Below, in pieces: positions 19,666-30,695 of a stretch of DNA of 64,000 bases; the first letter of the stretch is position 1, and the number at the start of each line of letters is the position of its first letter. The notes beneath the pieces were generated by a model that ran no database searches, was not told the DNA's origin, and saw only the letters and a list, made by a program, of their open reading frames with translations. Location of the stretch: the NCBI GenBank assembly GCA_016707425.1, contig JADJHU010000006.1, positions 37,006 to 101,005 on the forward strand, given 5' to 3'. Made by a program: the position numbers and the translations under genes. This DNA is from Gammaproteobacteria bacterium. GTDB taxonomy: Bacteria > Pseudomonadota > Gammaproteobacteria > Steroidobacterales > Steroidobacteraceae.

Positions 19666-21294
19666 GTGGCCGCCACGCTGCGACTCGCGCTCGCGCAGAT
19701 CGATCTGCTGGTCGGTGACATCGACGGCAATGTCGCGCGCGTGCTCGGATCGGCGGCACGGGCGGTCGGGACGGACGCGGCGGATCTCATCGTCTTCCCC
19801 GAGCTCACGCTCTCCGGCTATCCCCCCGAGGATCTGCTCTTTCATCGCGGGTTCCGGCTGAAGATCCATGCGGGGCTCGAGCGGCTGAGGGCAGTGGGTG
19901 CCGGTCCGGGGTTGATCGTCGGCTACCCCGAGTACAGTGGTAGCGAGATCCACAATTCCGCGGCGCTGCTCGACGGCGGCGTGATCCGCGCGAACCATCG
20001 CAAGAGCTGCCTGCCGAATTACCGCGTCTTCGATGAGAAGCGCTACTTCCACGCCGGGACGCAGCCCACGGTGGTCGACTTCCGGGGCTTCCGGCTGGGG
20101 CTCCTCATCTGCGAGGACGTGTGGGAGGCCGAGCCCGCACGGCTGGCCAGCGCTGACGGGGCGGAGCTGCTGATCGTCATCAATGCCTCGCCCTTCGAGA
20201 TGGGCAAGCAGGCGCAGCGCGAGAGCATCGTGCGGCGCCGCGCCGTGGAGGCCGGTCTGCCCTGCGTGTATGTGAATCTCTTCGGCGGGCAGGACGAACT
20301 GGTGTTCGACGGCCGCTCCTTCGTGATGGATGCGTCGGGCCGTGTCGTGATGCGTGCCCCCGGCTTCGAGGAGGGCATCTTCCCCGTCGAATTCGGACGT
20401 GCATCCGGCGGACGCGTCGTGCCGCACCCCGGAGCGATCGCCCCCGAGCCCCTGGAGGTGGAGAGCGTCTACCGGGCGCTGGTGGTCGGTGTACGTGATT
20501 ACGTCGACAAGCACGGGTTCCCGGGCGTCGTGCTCGGACTGTCCGGCGGCATCGATTCGGCGCTGGTGCTGGCGATCGCAGTCGATGCGCTCGGCCCCGG
20601 GCGGGTGCATGCGGTGATGATGCCCTCGCGCTTCACTTCGCAGATGAGCCTCGACGATGCTGCCGGGGAGGCGCGCCGGCTGGGCGTGCGCTACAGCGTC
20701 ATTCCGATCGAAGGCATGTTCGAGGCGACGCTCGCTGCGCTCGCCGGGGAATTTGCGGGGCGCGCGCCCGATGCCACGGAAGAGAACATCCAGTCGCGCT
20801 GCCGCATGCAGATTCTCATGGGGATCTCGAACAAGACGGGGCGGATGCTGCTCACGACCGGCAACAAGAGCGAGATGGCCGTGGGCTACGCCACACTCTA
20901 CGGGGACATGGCCGGGGGCTTTGCGCCGATCAAGGACTGCAGCAAACTGCTCGTCTACCGGCTGGCGGAGCACCGCAACGCGCTCGGGCACGTGATTCCG
21001 CAGCGGGTGATCGACCGGGCCCCTTCCGCGGAGCTGCGCGCCGGTCAGAAGGACACCGACTCCCTGCCGCCCTACGAGGTGCTCGATCCGATCCTCGAGG
21101 CCTTCATCGAAGAAGACCTCGCGGTGGATGAGATCGTCGCGCGCGGCTTCGACCGTGTCACCGTCGGGCGTGTGCTCGAACTCGTCCGGCGAAACGAATA
21201 CAAGCGGCGGCAGACGCCACCCGGCGTGCGGGTCTCGCGGCGCGCCTTCGGGCGGGACTGGCGCTACCCGATCACCAACGGCTACGGACGCTGA
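19666..21294 (+). CDS. nadE: glutamine-dependent NAD+ synthetase
   Basis: NadE amidates nicotinic acid adenine dinucleotide to NAD+. The 542-residue product has an N-terminal nitrilase-type glutaminase with the Glu-Lys-Cys triad (PELTLSG, HRKSCLPNY, LICEDVW) and a C-terminal ATP-pyrophosphatase synthetase domain (GLSGGIDSALV near residue 288, TGNKSEMAVGY). It starts with GTG 14 bases after the corrected sucD stop. Confidence 0.95.
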   Translation: MAATLRLALAQIDLLVGDIDGNVARVLGSAARAVGTDAADLIVFPELTLSGYPPEDLLFHRGFRLKIHAGLERLRAVGAGPGLIVGYPEYSGSEIHNSAALLDGGVIRANHRKSCLPNYRVFDEKRYFHAGTQPTVVDFRGFRLGLLICEDVWEAEPARLASADGAELLIVINASPFEMGKQAQRESIVRRRAVEAGLPCVYVNLFGGQDELVFDGRSFVMDASGRVVMRAPGFEEGIFPVEFGRASGGRVVPHPGAIAPEPLEVESVYRALVVGVRDYVDKHGFPGVVLGLSGGIDSALVLAIAVDALGPGRVHAVMMPSRFTSQMSLDDAAGEARRLGVRYSVIPIEGMFEATLAALAGEFAGRAPDATEENIQSRCRMQILMGISNKTGRMLLTTGNKSEMAVGYATLYGDMAGGFAPIKDCSKLLVYRLAEHRNALGHVIPQRVIDRAPSAELRAGQKDTDSLPPYEVLDPILEAFIEEDLAVDEIVARGFDRVTVGRVLELVRRNEYKRRQTPPGVRVSRRAFGRDWRYPITNGYGR

Positions 21295-21310
21295 GGCGCG
21301 GGACCGGCAC

Positions 21311-22108
21311 TCACCACGGCCAGTACCAGTGGCGGCGGGTCTCGCGCCCGGGCGGCGGCTGATCGTGGAAGTTCGCCTGGTAGACCTCGCGTGTCTGCGC
21401 CGCGAGCGGCCCGAGATCGAGCCGGTCGTAGGCTGCGATGAGGATTTCGAGCGCTTCCTGCACCGCCGGCGCGCCGTCGTACTGCTCGATGGTCTGACGT
21501 GCCCGGCGCGCCGCCGCGACGTACGCGCCGCGCTTGAGGTAATAGCGCGCCACATAGACATCGTAGTCGGCGAGGCGGTTGCGCAGATAGATCATGCGGC
21601 GCCTGGCGTCGTGGGCATACTCGCTCTTCGGGAACCGCTCGACGACGGTGCGGAAGGCGTTGAAGGCCTTGAGTGCCGTCTGCGGCGGGCGCTCGCTCAG
21701 GTTGACACGGAAGAACCGCTCGAGGGCATTCGGCGTGCGCTCGAATTCCACGAGGCCCTTGATGTACCAGGCGTAGTCGATGCGCGGGTGGGTCGGGTTC
21801 TCGCGGATGAACTGATCGGCGGCATCGAGCGCCGATTCGGTCTCGCGGTTGCGGTAATAGGCGTAGATGAGATCGAGCCGCGACTGGCGTGCCTGCTCGG
21901 AGAAGGGAAAGCGAGCGGCGAGCGCCTCGTAGAGCTTGATGGCGTTGTCGTAGTCCTGGCTGTCGAGGTTGTGCCGGGCGCGCTCGTAGAGGATCTCCGG
22001 ATTGGAGAGCTTCGCGTCCAGGTTGTGGCTGCTCCGGCAGCCTGTGAGCACGGCGAGCGCGAGCCATAGCACGAGAAGGCCGTGGCGTGGCAGGCTGAGT
22101 GCAGACAT
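21311..22108 (-). CDS. bamD: outer membrane assembly lipoprotein BamD
   Basis: BamD is the essential lipoprotein partner of BamA in outer-membrane protein assembly. The 265-residue product has a signal peptide ending in the lipobox LTGC and five TPR-like helical repeats (for example YERARHNLDSQDYDNAIKLY and IDYAWYIKGLVEFE). Length and start fit the family. It is convergent with nadE and divergent from rluD, the classical arrangement of these two genes. Confidence 0.95.
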   Translation of the reverse strand: MSALSLPRHGLLVLWLALAVLTGCRSSHNLDAKLSNPEILYERARHNLDSQDYDNAIKLYEALAARFPFSEQARQSRLDLIYAYYRNRETESALDAADQFIRENPTHPRIDYAWYIKGLVEFERTPNALERFFRVNLSERPPQTALKAFNAFRTVVERFPKSEYAHDARRRMIYLRNRLADYDVYVARYYLKRGAYVAAARRARQTIEQYDGAPAVQEALEILIAAYDRLDLGPLAAQTREVYQANFHDQPPPGRETRRHWYWPW

Positions 22109-22180
22109 GCGGGAGAAGCCTCGTTTGCGGAAGCGTGACAGTATAGCGAATCCTCTTCTGGCCACTCGGACTCGACGCTG

Positions 22181-23140
22181 ATGGAGGAGTTCCGGACTCA
22201 CAGTCTCGAGCTGCCCGCGGCGGAGGCCGGTTCGCGGCTCGATCAGGCGCTCGCGCGGCTTCTGCCGCAGTACTCGCGCGCCCGCATCCAGAGCTGGATC
22301 GAAGCCGGGGCCGTGCGTGTCGACGGGCACGCGCCCCGTGCGCGCGACCGGGTGCTGGGTGGCGAACGCGTGGTGCTCGAGGCGCGCTTCGAGGTGCGCG
22401 ACGGGGTGGAGCCACAGAGCCTGCCGCTCACCGTGATCTTCGAGGACCCCGCGCTGCTCGTGATCGACAAGCCTGCAGGGCTCGTCGTGCACCCCGGGGC
22501 CGGGGTGCGCGACCGCACACTGCAGAATGCCCTGCTGGCCCGGGAACCGGCTCTCGCCCGTGTGCCTCGGGCCGGCATCGTGCACCGGCTGGACAAGGAC
22601 ACGAGCGGGCTCTTGCTCGTGGCACGCACGCCGGAAGTGCACACGGTGCTCGTGGCACAGCTCGCCGCGCGCGCGATCGGGCGTGAATACCTTGCGGTCT
22701 GCAGCGGGGTGATGACTGGCGGGGGCACGATCGACCGGCCGATCGGGCGCCACCTGGGTCTGCGCACACGCATGGCGGTGCGCGCGGGCGGCCGTGAGGC
22801 GGTGACGCACTACCGCGTCGTGCAGCGCTTCCGTGCCCACACGCTCGTGCGCGTGTCGCTCGGAACCGGCCGCACGCACCAGATCCGCGTGCATCTCGCG
22901 CATGCGGGTTACCCGGTGGTGGGGGATCCGGTCTATGGCGGGCGCCGGCGCCTGCCGCGCGGCGCGAGCGCGCCACTTGTCGAACTGCTCCAGGCCTTTC
23001 CGCGGCAGGCGCTGCACGCTGCACGGCTCACACTCGCCCACCCTCTGGACGGCCGGGCGCTGGTCGTCGAGTCGTCCCTGCCGGCGGACATACAGGCGCT
23101 GGTGGCGGCGCTCGAACGGGATCGTCAGGAGAAGCAGTGA
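22181..23140 (+). CDS. rluD: 23S rRNA pseudouridine synthase RluD
   Basis: RluD makes pseudouridines in helix 69 of 23S rRNA (positions 1911, 1915 and 1917 in E. coli). The 319-residue product has an N-terminal S4 domain (SRARIQSWIEAGAVRVDG) and the catalytic motif HRLDKDTSGLL near residue 138, followed by GRTHQIRVHL. Its stop overlaps the pgeF start. Confidence 0.95.
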   Translation: MEEFRTHSLELPAAEAGSRLDQALARLLPQYSRARIQSWIEAGAVRVDGHAPRARDRVLGGERVVLEARFEVRDGVEPQSLPLTVIFEDPALLVIDKPAGLVVHPGAGVRDRTLQNALLAREPALARVPRAGIVHRLDKDTSGLLLVARTPEVHTVLVAQLAARAIGREYLAVCSGVMTGGGTIDRPIGRHLGLRTRMAVRAGGREAVTHYRVVQRFRAHTLVRVSLGTGRTHQIRVHLAHAGYPVVGDPVYGGRRRLPRGASAPLVELLQAFPRQALHAARLTLAHPLDGRALVVESSLPADIQALVAALERDRQEKQ

Positions 23141-23889
23141 GCGCACCCGCCTGGCTCACGCCCGACTGGCCCGCGCCTCCGGGCGTGCGTGCGGCCTGCA
23201 CGCTGCGCACGGGCGGCGTGAGCGCTGCGCCCTGGGATTCGCTCAACCTCGCCACGCATGTCGGGGACGATGCGGCCGCGGTCGCCGAGAATCGCCGGCG
23301 TGTGCGTGCGGCGCTTGCGTTGCCCGCGGAGCCGCTCTGGCTCGAACAGGTCCATGGTGCGACCGTCTGTCAGCCCTCGCCGCTGTCCGGTTCGCGGCCG
23401 CTGTGCGCCGATTCGATCGTCGTGCGCGCGCGGGGACAGGTCTGCGCCATCCAGGTCGCGGACTGTCTGCCGGTGATCTTCGCCACGCGTGACGGATCGG
23501 CTGTGGCGGCTGCGCATGCCGGCTGGCGCGGGCTCGCCAGCGGTGTCCTCGAGGCCACGGTTCGCGCGCTCGGCTGTCCGGGTGGCGAGCTCCTTGCCTG
23601 GCTCGGGCCGGCGATCGGGCCGGCGCACTTCGAGGTCGGCGACGAGGTGCGGGCCGCCTTCGTCGCCTGGGACTCGCAGGCCGCTACGGCCTTTGCAGCC
23701 AACGATCGCGGGCGCTGGCAGTGCGATCTCGGTGCGCTCGCGCGCCAGCGGCTCGCGCGACTCGGCATCCGGGCGGTGAGTGGCGGGCACTGGTGCACCT
23801 ATGCGGATGCAGCCCGCTTCTTCTCCTTCCGCCGCGACGGGCGCTGCGGGCGCATGGCCGCGCTCGTTTGGCTCGAATCCGCGGGCTGA
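23137..23889 (+). CDS. pgeF: peptidoglycan editing factor PgeF / multicopper-type laccase-domain protein
   Basis: Members of the YfiH family (DUF152) act as nucleoside phosphorylases or deaminases and, as PgeF, keep L-Ser out of peptidoglycan stems. The 250-residue product has the zinc ligands in EQVHGA, VADCLPV and HAGWRGL. The start is GTG, overlapping the rluD stop as GTGA. The rluD-pgeF-clpB order is widespread in gammaproteobacteria. Confidence 0.92.
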   Translation: MSAPAWLTPDWPAPPGVRAACTLRTGGVSAAPWDSLNLATHVGDDAAAVAENRRRVRAALALPAEPLWLEQVHGATVCQPSPLSGSRPLCADSIVVRARGQVCAIQVADCLPVIFATRDGSAVAAAHAGWRGLASGVLEATVRALGCPGGELLAWLGPAIGPAHFEVGDEVRAAFVAWDSQAATAFAANDRGRWQCDLGALARQRLARLGIRAVSGGHWCTYADAARFFSFRRDGRCGRMAALVWLESAG

Positions 23890-23960
23890 GTGACCGGCCG
23901 GTCGATGCGCGGCTGCGTGCTAGGATGCCCGCCTTCGGTGGCGGGGGGCGCGGGGATCTC

Positions 23961-24740
23961 GTGAGCACCTTGGCATGGATCGTCGCGCTGACCGCCCTCG
24001 GCGGGCTTGCGAGTGCGGCCGTTGCGGCGCTGTTTCTGCTGCTTCCGGATGGTGCGCGGGCGCGGCTGTTGCCACACCTCGTGAGCTTTGCGACCGGCAC
24101 GCTCCTCGGCGCGGCGCTGCTCGCCCTCCTGCCGCACGCCATCGCGGGGGTGGCGGACGGGGACGGACACGGAATCGGGATCGCGCTGGTGGCTGGCATC
24201 GGGTTTTTCTTCGCGCTCGAGAAGCTCGTGCTCTGGCGTCACTGCCATGCGGATCACTGGGACGGTGAGGCGCCCGGCGAGCACCATCGCGCGCACGCTT
24301 CGGCGATGCTGATCCTGGTCGGCGACAGCATCCACAACGCGCTCGACGGGGTGCTGATCGCCGCGGCCTTCCTGACCGACCTGCGCCTCGGGATCGTCAC
24401 GGCCATTGCCACCATGACCCACGAGATCCCGCAGGAAGTCGGCGACTTCGCGATCCTGCTGCACGCCGGAATGTCGCGGGCCCGGGCGCTCGCCTGGAAT
24501 CTCGGCACGAGCCTGACCTCGGTCCTCGGTGGCGTGCTGGCCTGGTTCGCCCTGAAGACCTCCCTCCAGGCGCTGCCCTATGCGCTCGCCGTGGCGGCCG
24601 CATGCTTCCTCTACGTGGCCGTGGCCGACCTGATCCCGGGTCTGCACCGCCGCGTGGGCGCAGGTGCGAGCCTCGCGCAGATCGGGCTGATCGCGGCAGG
24701 CATCGCCCTGATGGCCTTCGCTGAAGGCCACGCGCACTGA
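23961..24740 (+). CDS. ZIP-family metal transporter
   Basis: This is an inner-membrane divalent metal transporter with about eight hydrophobic helices. The ZIP metal-binding motifs are visible as DSIHNALDGVLI and THEIPQEVGDFAILL, and a His-rich loop (HCHADHWDGEAPGEHHRAH) lies between helices 3 and 4. GTG 23961 starts just before the first helix; an ATG at 23925 would add a Gly-rich dozen residues and cannot be excluded. Confidence 0.88.
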   Translation: MSTLAWIVALTALGGLASAAVAALFLLLPDGARARLLPHLVSFATGTLLGAALLALLPHAIAGVADGDGHGIGIALVAGIGFFFALEKLVLWRHCHADHWDGEAPGEHHRAHASAMLILVGDSIHNALDGVLIAAAFLTDLRLGIVTAIATMTHEIPQEVGDFAILLHAGMSRARALAWNLGTSLTSVLGGVLAWFALKTSLQALPYALAVAAACFLYVAVADLIPGLHRRVGAGASLAQIGLIAAGIALMAFAEGHAH

Positions 24741-24756
24741 GCCTGCCCATCCGGCA

Positions 24757-24786
24757 CCCTTGAAACGGCTCAGCCGGGCCCAAAAT
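24757..24786 (+). promoter_or_regulatory. heat-shock (sigma-32) promoter of clpB
   Basis: CCCTTGAAA at 24757-24765 matches the sigma-32 -35 element, and CCCAAAAT at 24779-24786 resembles the CCCCATnT -10 element, with a 13-base spacer. It lies about 35 bases before clpB, a heat-shock chaperone gene, so the assignment fits. Confidence 0.75.
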
Positions 24787-24820
24787 CGGGCAAACACGGC
24801 TTCACCAGCGGGGCAGTTTC

Positions 24821-27412
24821 ATGCGGATGGACAAGCTCACGACCAAGTTCCAGACGGCGCTCGCCGATGCCCAGTCGCTCGCAGTCGGTCGGGACAACCA
24901 GTTCCTGGAGCCGGCTCATGTCCTGCTCGCGCTCCTCGACCAGCAGGGCGGCACGGTGCGGCCCCTCCTCACGAAGGCGGGTGCCAATGTCGCGAAGCTT
25001 CGCACCGAGCTCGGGCAGGCAATCGAGCGGCTGCCCAAGGTCGAAGGGACGCCCGGCGAGGTCCATGTCTCGAACGATCTCGGACGGCTCCTGAATGTCA
25101 CCGACAAGCTCGCGCAGGGCCGTGGCGACCAGTTCGTCTCGAGCGAGCTCTTCGTGCTCGCGGCCTTCGAGGACCGCGGCACGCTGGCGAAGCTCCTCAA
25201 GGACTGCGGTGCGCAGCGCGCCGCGATCGAGAAGGCCATCGACGAGGTGCGCGGGGGCGAGAGCGTGCAGGACGCGGGTGCCGAGGAGCAGCGCGGGGCG
25301 CTCGAGAAGTTCACCATCGATCTCACGAAGCGCGCGAGCGACGGCAAGCTCGACCCGGTCATCGGCCGCGACGACGAGATCCGCCGCACCATCCAGGTGC
25401 TGCAGCGGCGCACCAAGAACAATCCGGTGCTGATCGGCGAACCGGGCGTCGGCAAGACTGCCATCGTCGAGGGTCTCGCGCAGCGCATCATCAACGGCGA
25501 GGTGCCCGAGGGTCTGAAGGGCAAACGTATGCTTGCCCTCGACATGGGCGCGCTCATCGCCGGGGCCAAGTTCCGCGGCGAGTTCGAGGAGCGCCTGAAA
25601 GGCGTGCTCAACGACCTCGCCAAGCAGGAGGGCCAGGTCATCCTCTTCGTCGACGAGCTGCACACCATGGTCGGTGCCGGCAAGGCCGAGGGTGCCATGG
25701 ACGCGGGCAATATGCTCAAGCCGGCGCTCGCGCGCGGCGAGCTGCACTGCGTCGGTGCCACGACGCTCGACGAGTACCGCAAGTACATCGAGAAGGACGC
25801 GGCCCTCGAGCGCCGCTTCCAGAAGGTGCTGGTGAACGAGCCGTCGGTGGAAGACACCATCGCGATTCTCCGCGGACTCCAGGAGCGCTACGAGATCCAC
25901 CACCAGGTCGAGATCACCGATCCGGCGATCGTGGCCGCGGCGACGCTCTCGCACCGCTACATCACCGACCGCCAGCTCCCCGACAAGGCGATCGACCTCA
26001 TCGACGAGGCTGCCGCGCGCATCCGCATGGAGATCGACTCCAAGCCCGAGCCGCTCGATCGCCTCGAGCGGCGCATCATCCAGCTGAAGATCGAGCAGGA
26101 GGCGCTCAGGAAGGAAACGGACGAGGCTTCGAAGAAGCGCCTCGCGACACTGCAGGAGAGTCTGCGCACGCTCGAAAAGGAATACGCCGACCTCGAGGAA
26201 GTCTGGAAGGCGGAGAAGGCGCAGCTCCAGGGTGCCGCACACATCAAGGAGGATCTCGAGCGTTCCAAGCTCGAGCTGGACGCCGCGCGGCGCGCGGGCG
26301 ACCTCGGCCGGATGGCCGAGCTGCAGTACGGCAGGATTCCCGAGCTCGAGAAGCGTCTTGCCCAGGCGCAGGCTGCGGAAGTACAGGAGACGCAGCTCGT
26401 TCGCAACAAGGTCACGGACGAAGAGATTGCCGAAGTCGTCTCCAAGTGGACCGGGATTCCGGTCTCGAAGATGCTCGAGGGCGAGAAGGAAAAACTCCTG
26501 CGCATGGAGGAGGCGCTTTCGCGGCGCGTCGTCGGGCAGGGGGAGGCGGTGCGCATCGTCTCGAACGCCATCCGCCGCTCGCGTGCGGGGCTTGCGGATC
26601 CGCGCCGCCCGAATGGCTCGTTCCTGTTCCTCGGACCGACGGGCGTCGGCAAGACCGAGCTCTGCAAGGCGCTTGCGGAGTTCCTCTTCGACACCGAGGA
26701 CGCGATGGTGCGCATCGACATGTCGGAGTTCATGGAGAAGCACTCGGTGGCCCGCCTGATCGGCGCGCCGCCGGGGTATGTCGGCTACGAGGAAGGCGGC
26801 TATCTCACGGAGGCCGTGCGTCGCCGGCCCTACGCGGTGATCCTGCTCGACGAGGTCGAGAAGGCACATCCCGACGTCTTCAATGTCCTGCTGCAGGTGC
26901 TCGACGACGGTCGGCTCACCGACGGGCAGGGGCGCACGGTGGACTTCCGCAATACCGTGCTCATCATGACTTCGAACCTCGGCTCGCAGGTGATCCAGGA
27001 GTACGCGGGTGAGGGCCAGTACGCGCGCATGAAGACGGCTGTGATGGAGGTCGTGCAGCAGAGCTTCCGGCCGGAGTTCATCAACCGCATCGACGACATC
27101 GTGGTCTTCCATCCGCTGGGCGTCGAGCAGATCCGGGCAATCGTCGACATTCAGCTGGGCCTGCTGCGCAGGCGGCTCCTCGAGCGCGACATCGAACTCG
27201 CACTCGACGACGACGCGCGCCAGCTCCTCGGCGAGGCGGGCTTCGACCCGGTCTACGGCGCACGGCCGCTGAAGCGTGCGATCCAGCAGCAGGTCGAGAA
27301 CCCCCTGGCGCAGGCACTGCTCCAGGGCCGCTTCGGGCCGGGCGATCGTGTGCAGGTCACGGTGGGCGGTGCGCAGCTGCGCTTCGAGAAGACCGCGCGC
27401 GACGCGGTCTGA
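24821..27412 (+). CDS. clpB: ATP-dependent disaggregase ClpB
   Basis: ClpB extracts polypeptides from aggregates together with DnaK. The 863-residue product has the N-terminal repeat domain, a first AAA+ module (Walker A GEPGVGKT near residue 205), a coiled-coil M domain (about residues 400-525), a second AAA+ module (GPTGVGKT near residue 608) and a C-terminal sensor region ending in DPVYGARPLKRAIQ. The start MRMDKLT matches the family. Confidence 0.97.
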   Translation: MRMDKLTTKFQTALADAQSLAVGRDNQFLEPAHVLLALLDQQGGTVRPLLTKAGANVAKLRTELGQAIERLPKVEGTPGEVHVSNDLGRLLNVTDKLAQGRGDQFVSSELFVLAAFEDRGTLAKLLKDCGAQRAAIEKAIDEVRGGESVQDAGAEEQRGALEKFTIDLTKRASDGKLDPVIGRDDEIRRTIQVLQRRTKNNPVLIGEPGVGKTAIVEGLAQRIINGEVPEGLKGKRMLALDMGALIAGAKFRGEFEERLKGVLNDLAKQEGQVILFVDELHTMVGAGKAEGAMDAGNMLKPALARGELHCVGATTLDEYRKYIEKDAALERRFQKVLVNEPSVEDTIAILRGLQERYEIHHQVEITDPAIVAAATLSHRYITDRQLPDKAIDLIDEAAARIRMEIDSKPEPLDRLERRIIQLKIEQEALRKETDEASKKRLATLQESLRTLEKEYADLEEVWKAEKAQLQGAAHIKEDLERSKLELDAARRAGDLGRMAELQYGRIPELEKRLAQAQAAEVQETQLVRNKVTDEEIAEVVSKWTGIPVSKMLEGEKEKLLRMEEALSRRVVGQGEAVRIVSNAIRRSRAGLADPRRPNGSFLFLGPTGVGKTELCKALAEFLFDTEDAMVRIDMSEFMEKHSVARLIGAPPGYVGYEEGGYLTEAVRRRPYAVILLDEVEKAHPDVFNVLLQVLDDGRLTDGQGRTVDFRNTVLIMTSNLGSQVIQEYAGEGQYARMKTAVMEVVQQSFRPEFINRIDDIVVFHPLGVEQIRAIVDIQLGLLRRRLLERDIELALDDDARQLLGEAGFDPVYGARPLKRAIQQQVENPLAQALLQGRFGPGDRVQVTVGGAQLRFEKTARDAV

Positions 27413-27437
27413 GGACAGGGTTTCCCGGCCCGCTCAG

Positions 27438-27676
27438 ATGAGTGAACCTGCCCCCGGCAACCCGGCGGACCTCCCGGACGACAGCGTGATCGAGCGCTAT
27501 GATGCGCAGGCCGGGAGTGGCTGCTGCGCGGTCGGACGCTCGCCCTGGCGGCCCCTTCCGTGATCGTGCCCGAGGAGACGAACTGCCTGCTCGATGCATG
27601 CCACCCGGATTTCGGGCGACTTGAGATTTCCGACCCCGTGCCGTTCACTTTCGACGAGCGGCTGTGGTCCAGCTGA
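27438..27676 (+). pseudogene. remnant of a RES-domain toxin gene
   Basis: A frame ending at TGA 27676 reads WLLRGRTLALAAPSVIVPEE and then TNCLLDACHPDFGRL and FTFDERLW, which is the C-terminal third of RES-domain NAD+-consuming toxins. A second frame from ATG 27438 (LPDDSVIERYD) resembles a slightly earlier part of the same domain. The catalytic N-terminal half and the Xre-type antitoxin gene are missing, so this looks like a deletion remnant between clpB and the FmdB gene. Confidence 0.6.
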
Positions 27677-27692
27677 CAGGGAACCGAGGATC

Positions 27693-28121
27693 ATGCCTTT
27701 CTACGAATACGAATGTGCGAGCTGCAAGTACTACCTCGAGGTCATGCAGAAGATCTCGGATGCGCCACTGCGCAAATGCCCGTCCTGCGGCCGCAATACG
27801 CTGAAGAAACTCGTTTCGGCGCCGGTCTTCCGCCTGAAGGGCTCCGGCTGGTACGAGACGGACTTCAAGTCCGAGAAGGAAGGCCAGCGCAATCTCGTGG
27901 CGGCCGAGAAGAACGAGTCCGCCGCGAGCGAGACCCCGAAGACGGAGGACAAGGCCACCGCGAGCAAGCCGGCTGCAGAGAGCAAGCCGGCCGCGGAGAG
28001 CGGGGCTCCCGCGAGCCGGTCTGCACTACGGCGCAAGACGGCGGCTCCCGGCCCGGCGCGCGCCAAGACACGCCGCAAGACCTCCGGCGGCCGCGCACGG
28101 GGCAGAACCGCGCGTCGCTGA
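27693..28121 (+). CDS. FmdB-family zinc ribbon protein
   Basis: The 142-residue product starts MPFYEYECASCKYYLE, and the four cysteines of a zinc ribbon appear as CASC and CPSC within the first 35 residues, which defines the FmdB family (putative regulators). The C-terminal 70 residues are low-complexity Ala, Lys, Glu and Arg with a repeat KPAAES. FmdB genes next to aspS are common in proteobacteria. The molecular role is not known. Confidence 0.85.
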   Translation: MPFYEYECASCKYYLEVMQKISDAPLRKCPSCGRNTLKKLVSAPVFRLKGSGWYETDFKSEKEGQRNLVAAEKNESAASETPKTEDKATASKPAAESKPAAESGAPASRSALRRKTAAPGPARAKTRRKTSGGRARGRTARR

Positions 28122-28191
28122 GAAGCCGTGCGGCGAGGCGCATTCGCGCGGCTTGCCGACCCCCGGGGCGGCCCTTAACATGCCCGCCCCT

Positions 28192-29964
<1,773 letters not shown>

Positions 29965-30026
29965 GCCGACGCCCGTCGCGCGCGCAGCAGGGACTTTGCG
30001 GCGCCGATCGGCATCATGGTTCCTGC

Positions 30027-30695
30027 ATGAGCGCGGCAACCGTCATCTATGTTCACGGCCTCTGGGTGACCGGTGGCGAGGGGCTGCTGCTGCGCCGGCG
30101 CCTCGAGCATGACTTCGGGATGGAAACGCATCCCTACCACTACCCGTCGGTGAGCGCCACGATGCGCGAGTGCGTGGAGGGACTGGAGGCGCTCATCGCT
30201 TCGCTCGCACCGAGCCGCCTGCATCTCGTCGGGCACAGCCTCGGCGGCCTCGTGATCTACCGTCTGCTGGAGCGCAGGGGGGAGCTGCCGCCCGGGCGCG
30301 CAGTGTTCCTGGGTACGCCCGCAGCCGGCAGCCGCGTCGCAGCGGCCGTCGGGCGCATTGCCTGGCTCGCGCCGTTCGTCGGTCGCTGCGTCGCCGAGGA
30401 GCTCGTTCAGCCGCAGGAGCGGCGCTGGGTGTTCGCGCGTGAGCTCGGTGTCATTGCCGGCACCGAGCCCTATGGCCTCGGACGTTTCTTCGCGGGCTTC
30501 GCCGAGGAGGACTTCGACGGCACGGTGGCGGTGCGCGAGACGCAGCTTCCGGGACTCACGGCACACCTGACGCTGCCCGTGAGTCACATGGGGATGCTGC
30601 TCTCGGCGCGCGTGGCGCACGAGACGGGCAGTTTCCTCGAACAGGGGTGTTTCGACGCTCAGTCGCGCGCCGACAGCTTCTCGCGCAGCCGGTAG
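30027..30695 (+). CDS. alpha/beta hydrolase, lipase-like
   Basis: The 222-residue product has an alpha/beta hydrolase fold with an oxyanion-hole motif VIYVHGLW, the nucleophile elbow GHSLGG (serine near residue 72) and a late histidine in VSHMGM. No signal peptide is visible, so it should be cytoplasmic. The substrate is unknown. Its 3' end overlaps the 3' end of the convergent mutS gene by 37 bases. Confidence 0.85.
   Translation: MSAATVIYVHGLWVTGGEGLLLRRRLEHDFGMETHPYHYPSVSATMRECVEGLEALIASLAPSRLHLVGHSLGGLVIYRLLERRGELPPGRAVFLGTPAAGSRVAAAVGRIAWLAPFVGRCVAEELVQPQERRWVFARELGVIAGTEPYGLGRFFAGFAEEDFDGTVAVRETQLPGLTAHLTLPVSHMGMLLSARVAHETGSFLEQGCFDAQSRADSFSRSR

Noticed and set aside
22109..23146. Long N-terminal extension of bamD
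   Set aside because: The frame continues antisense through rluD, but BamD's signal peptide and lipobox begin at 22108.
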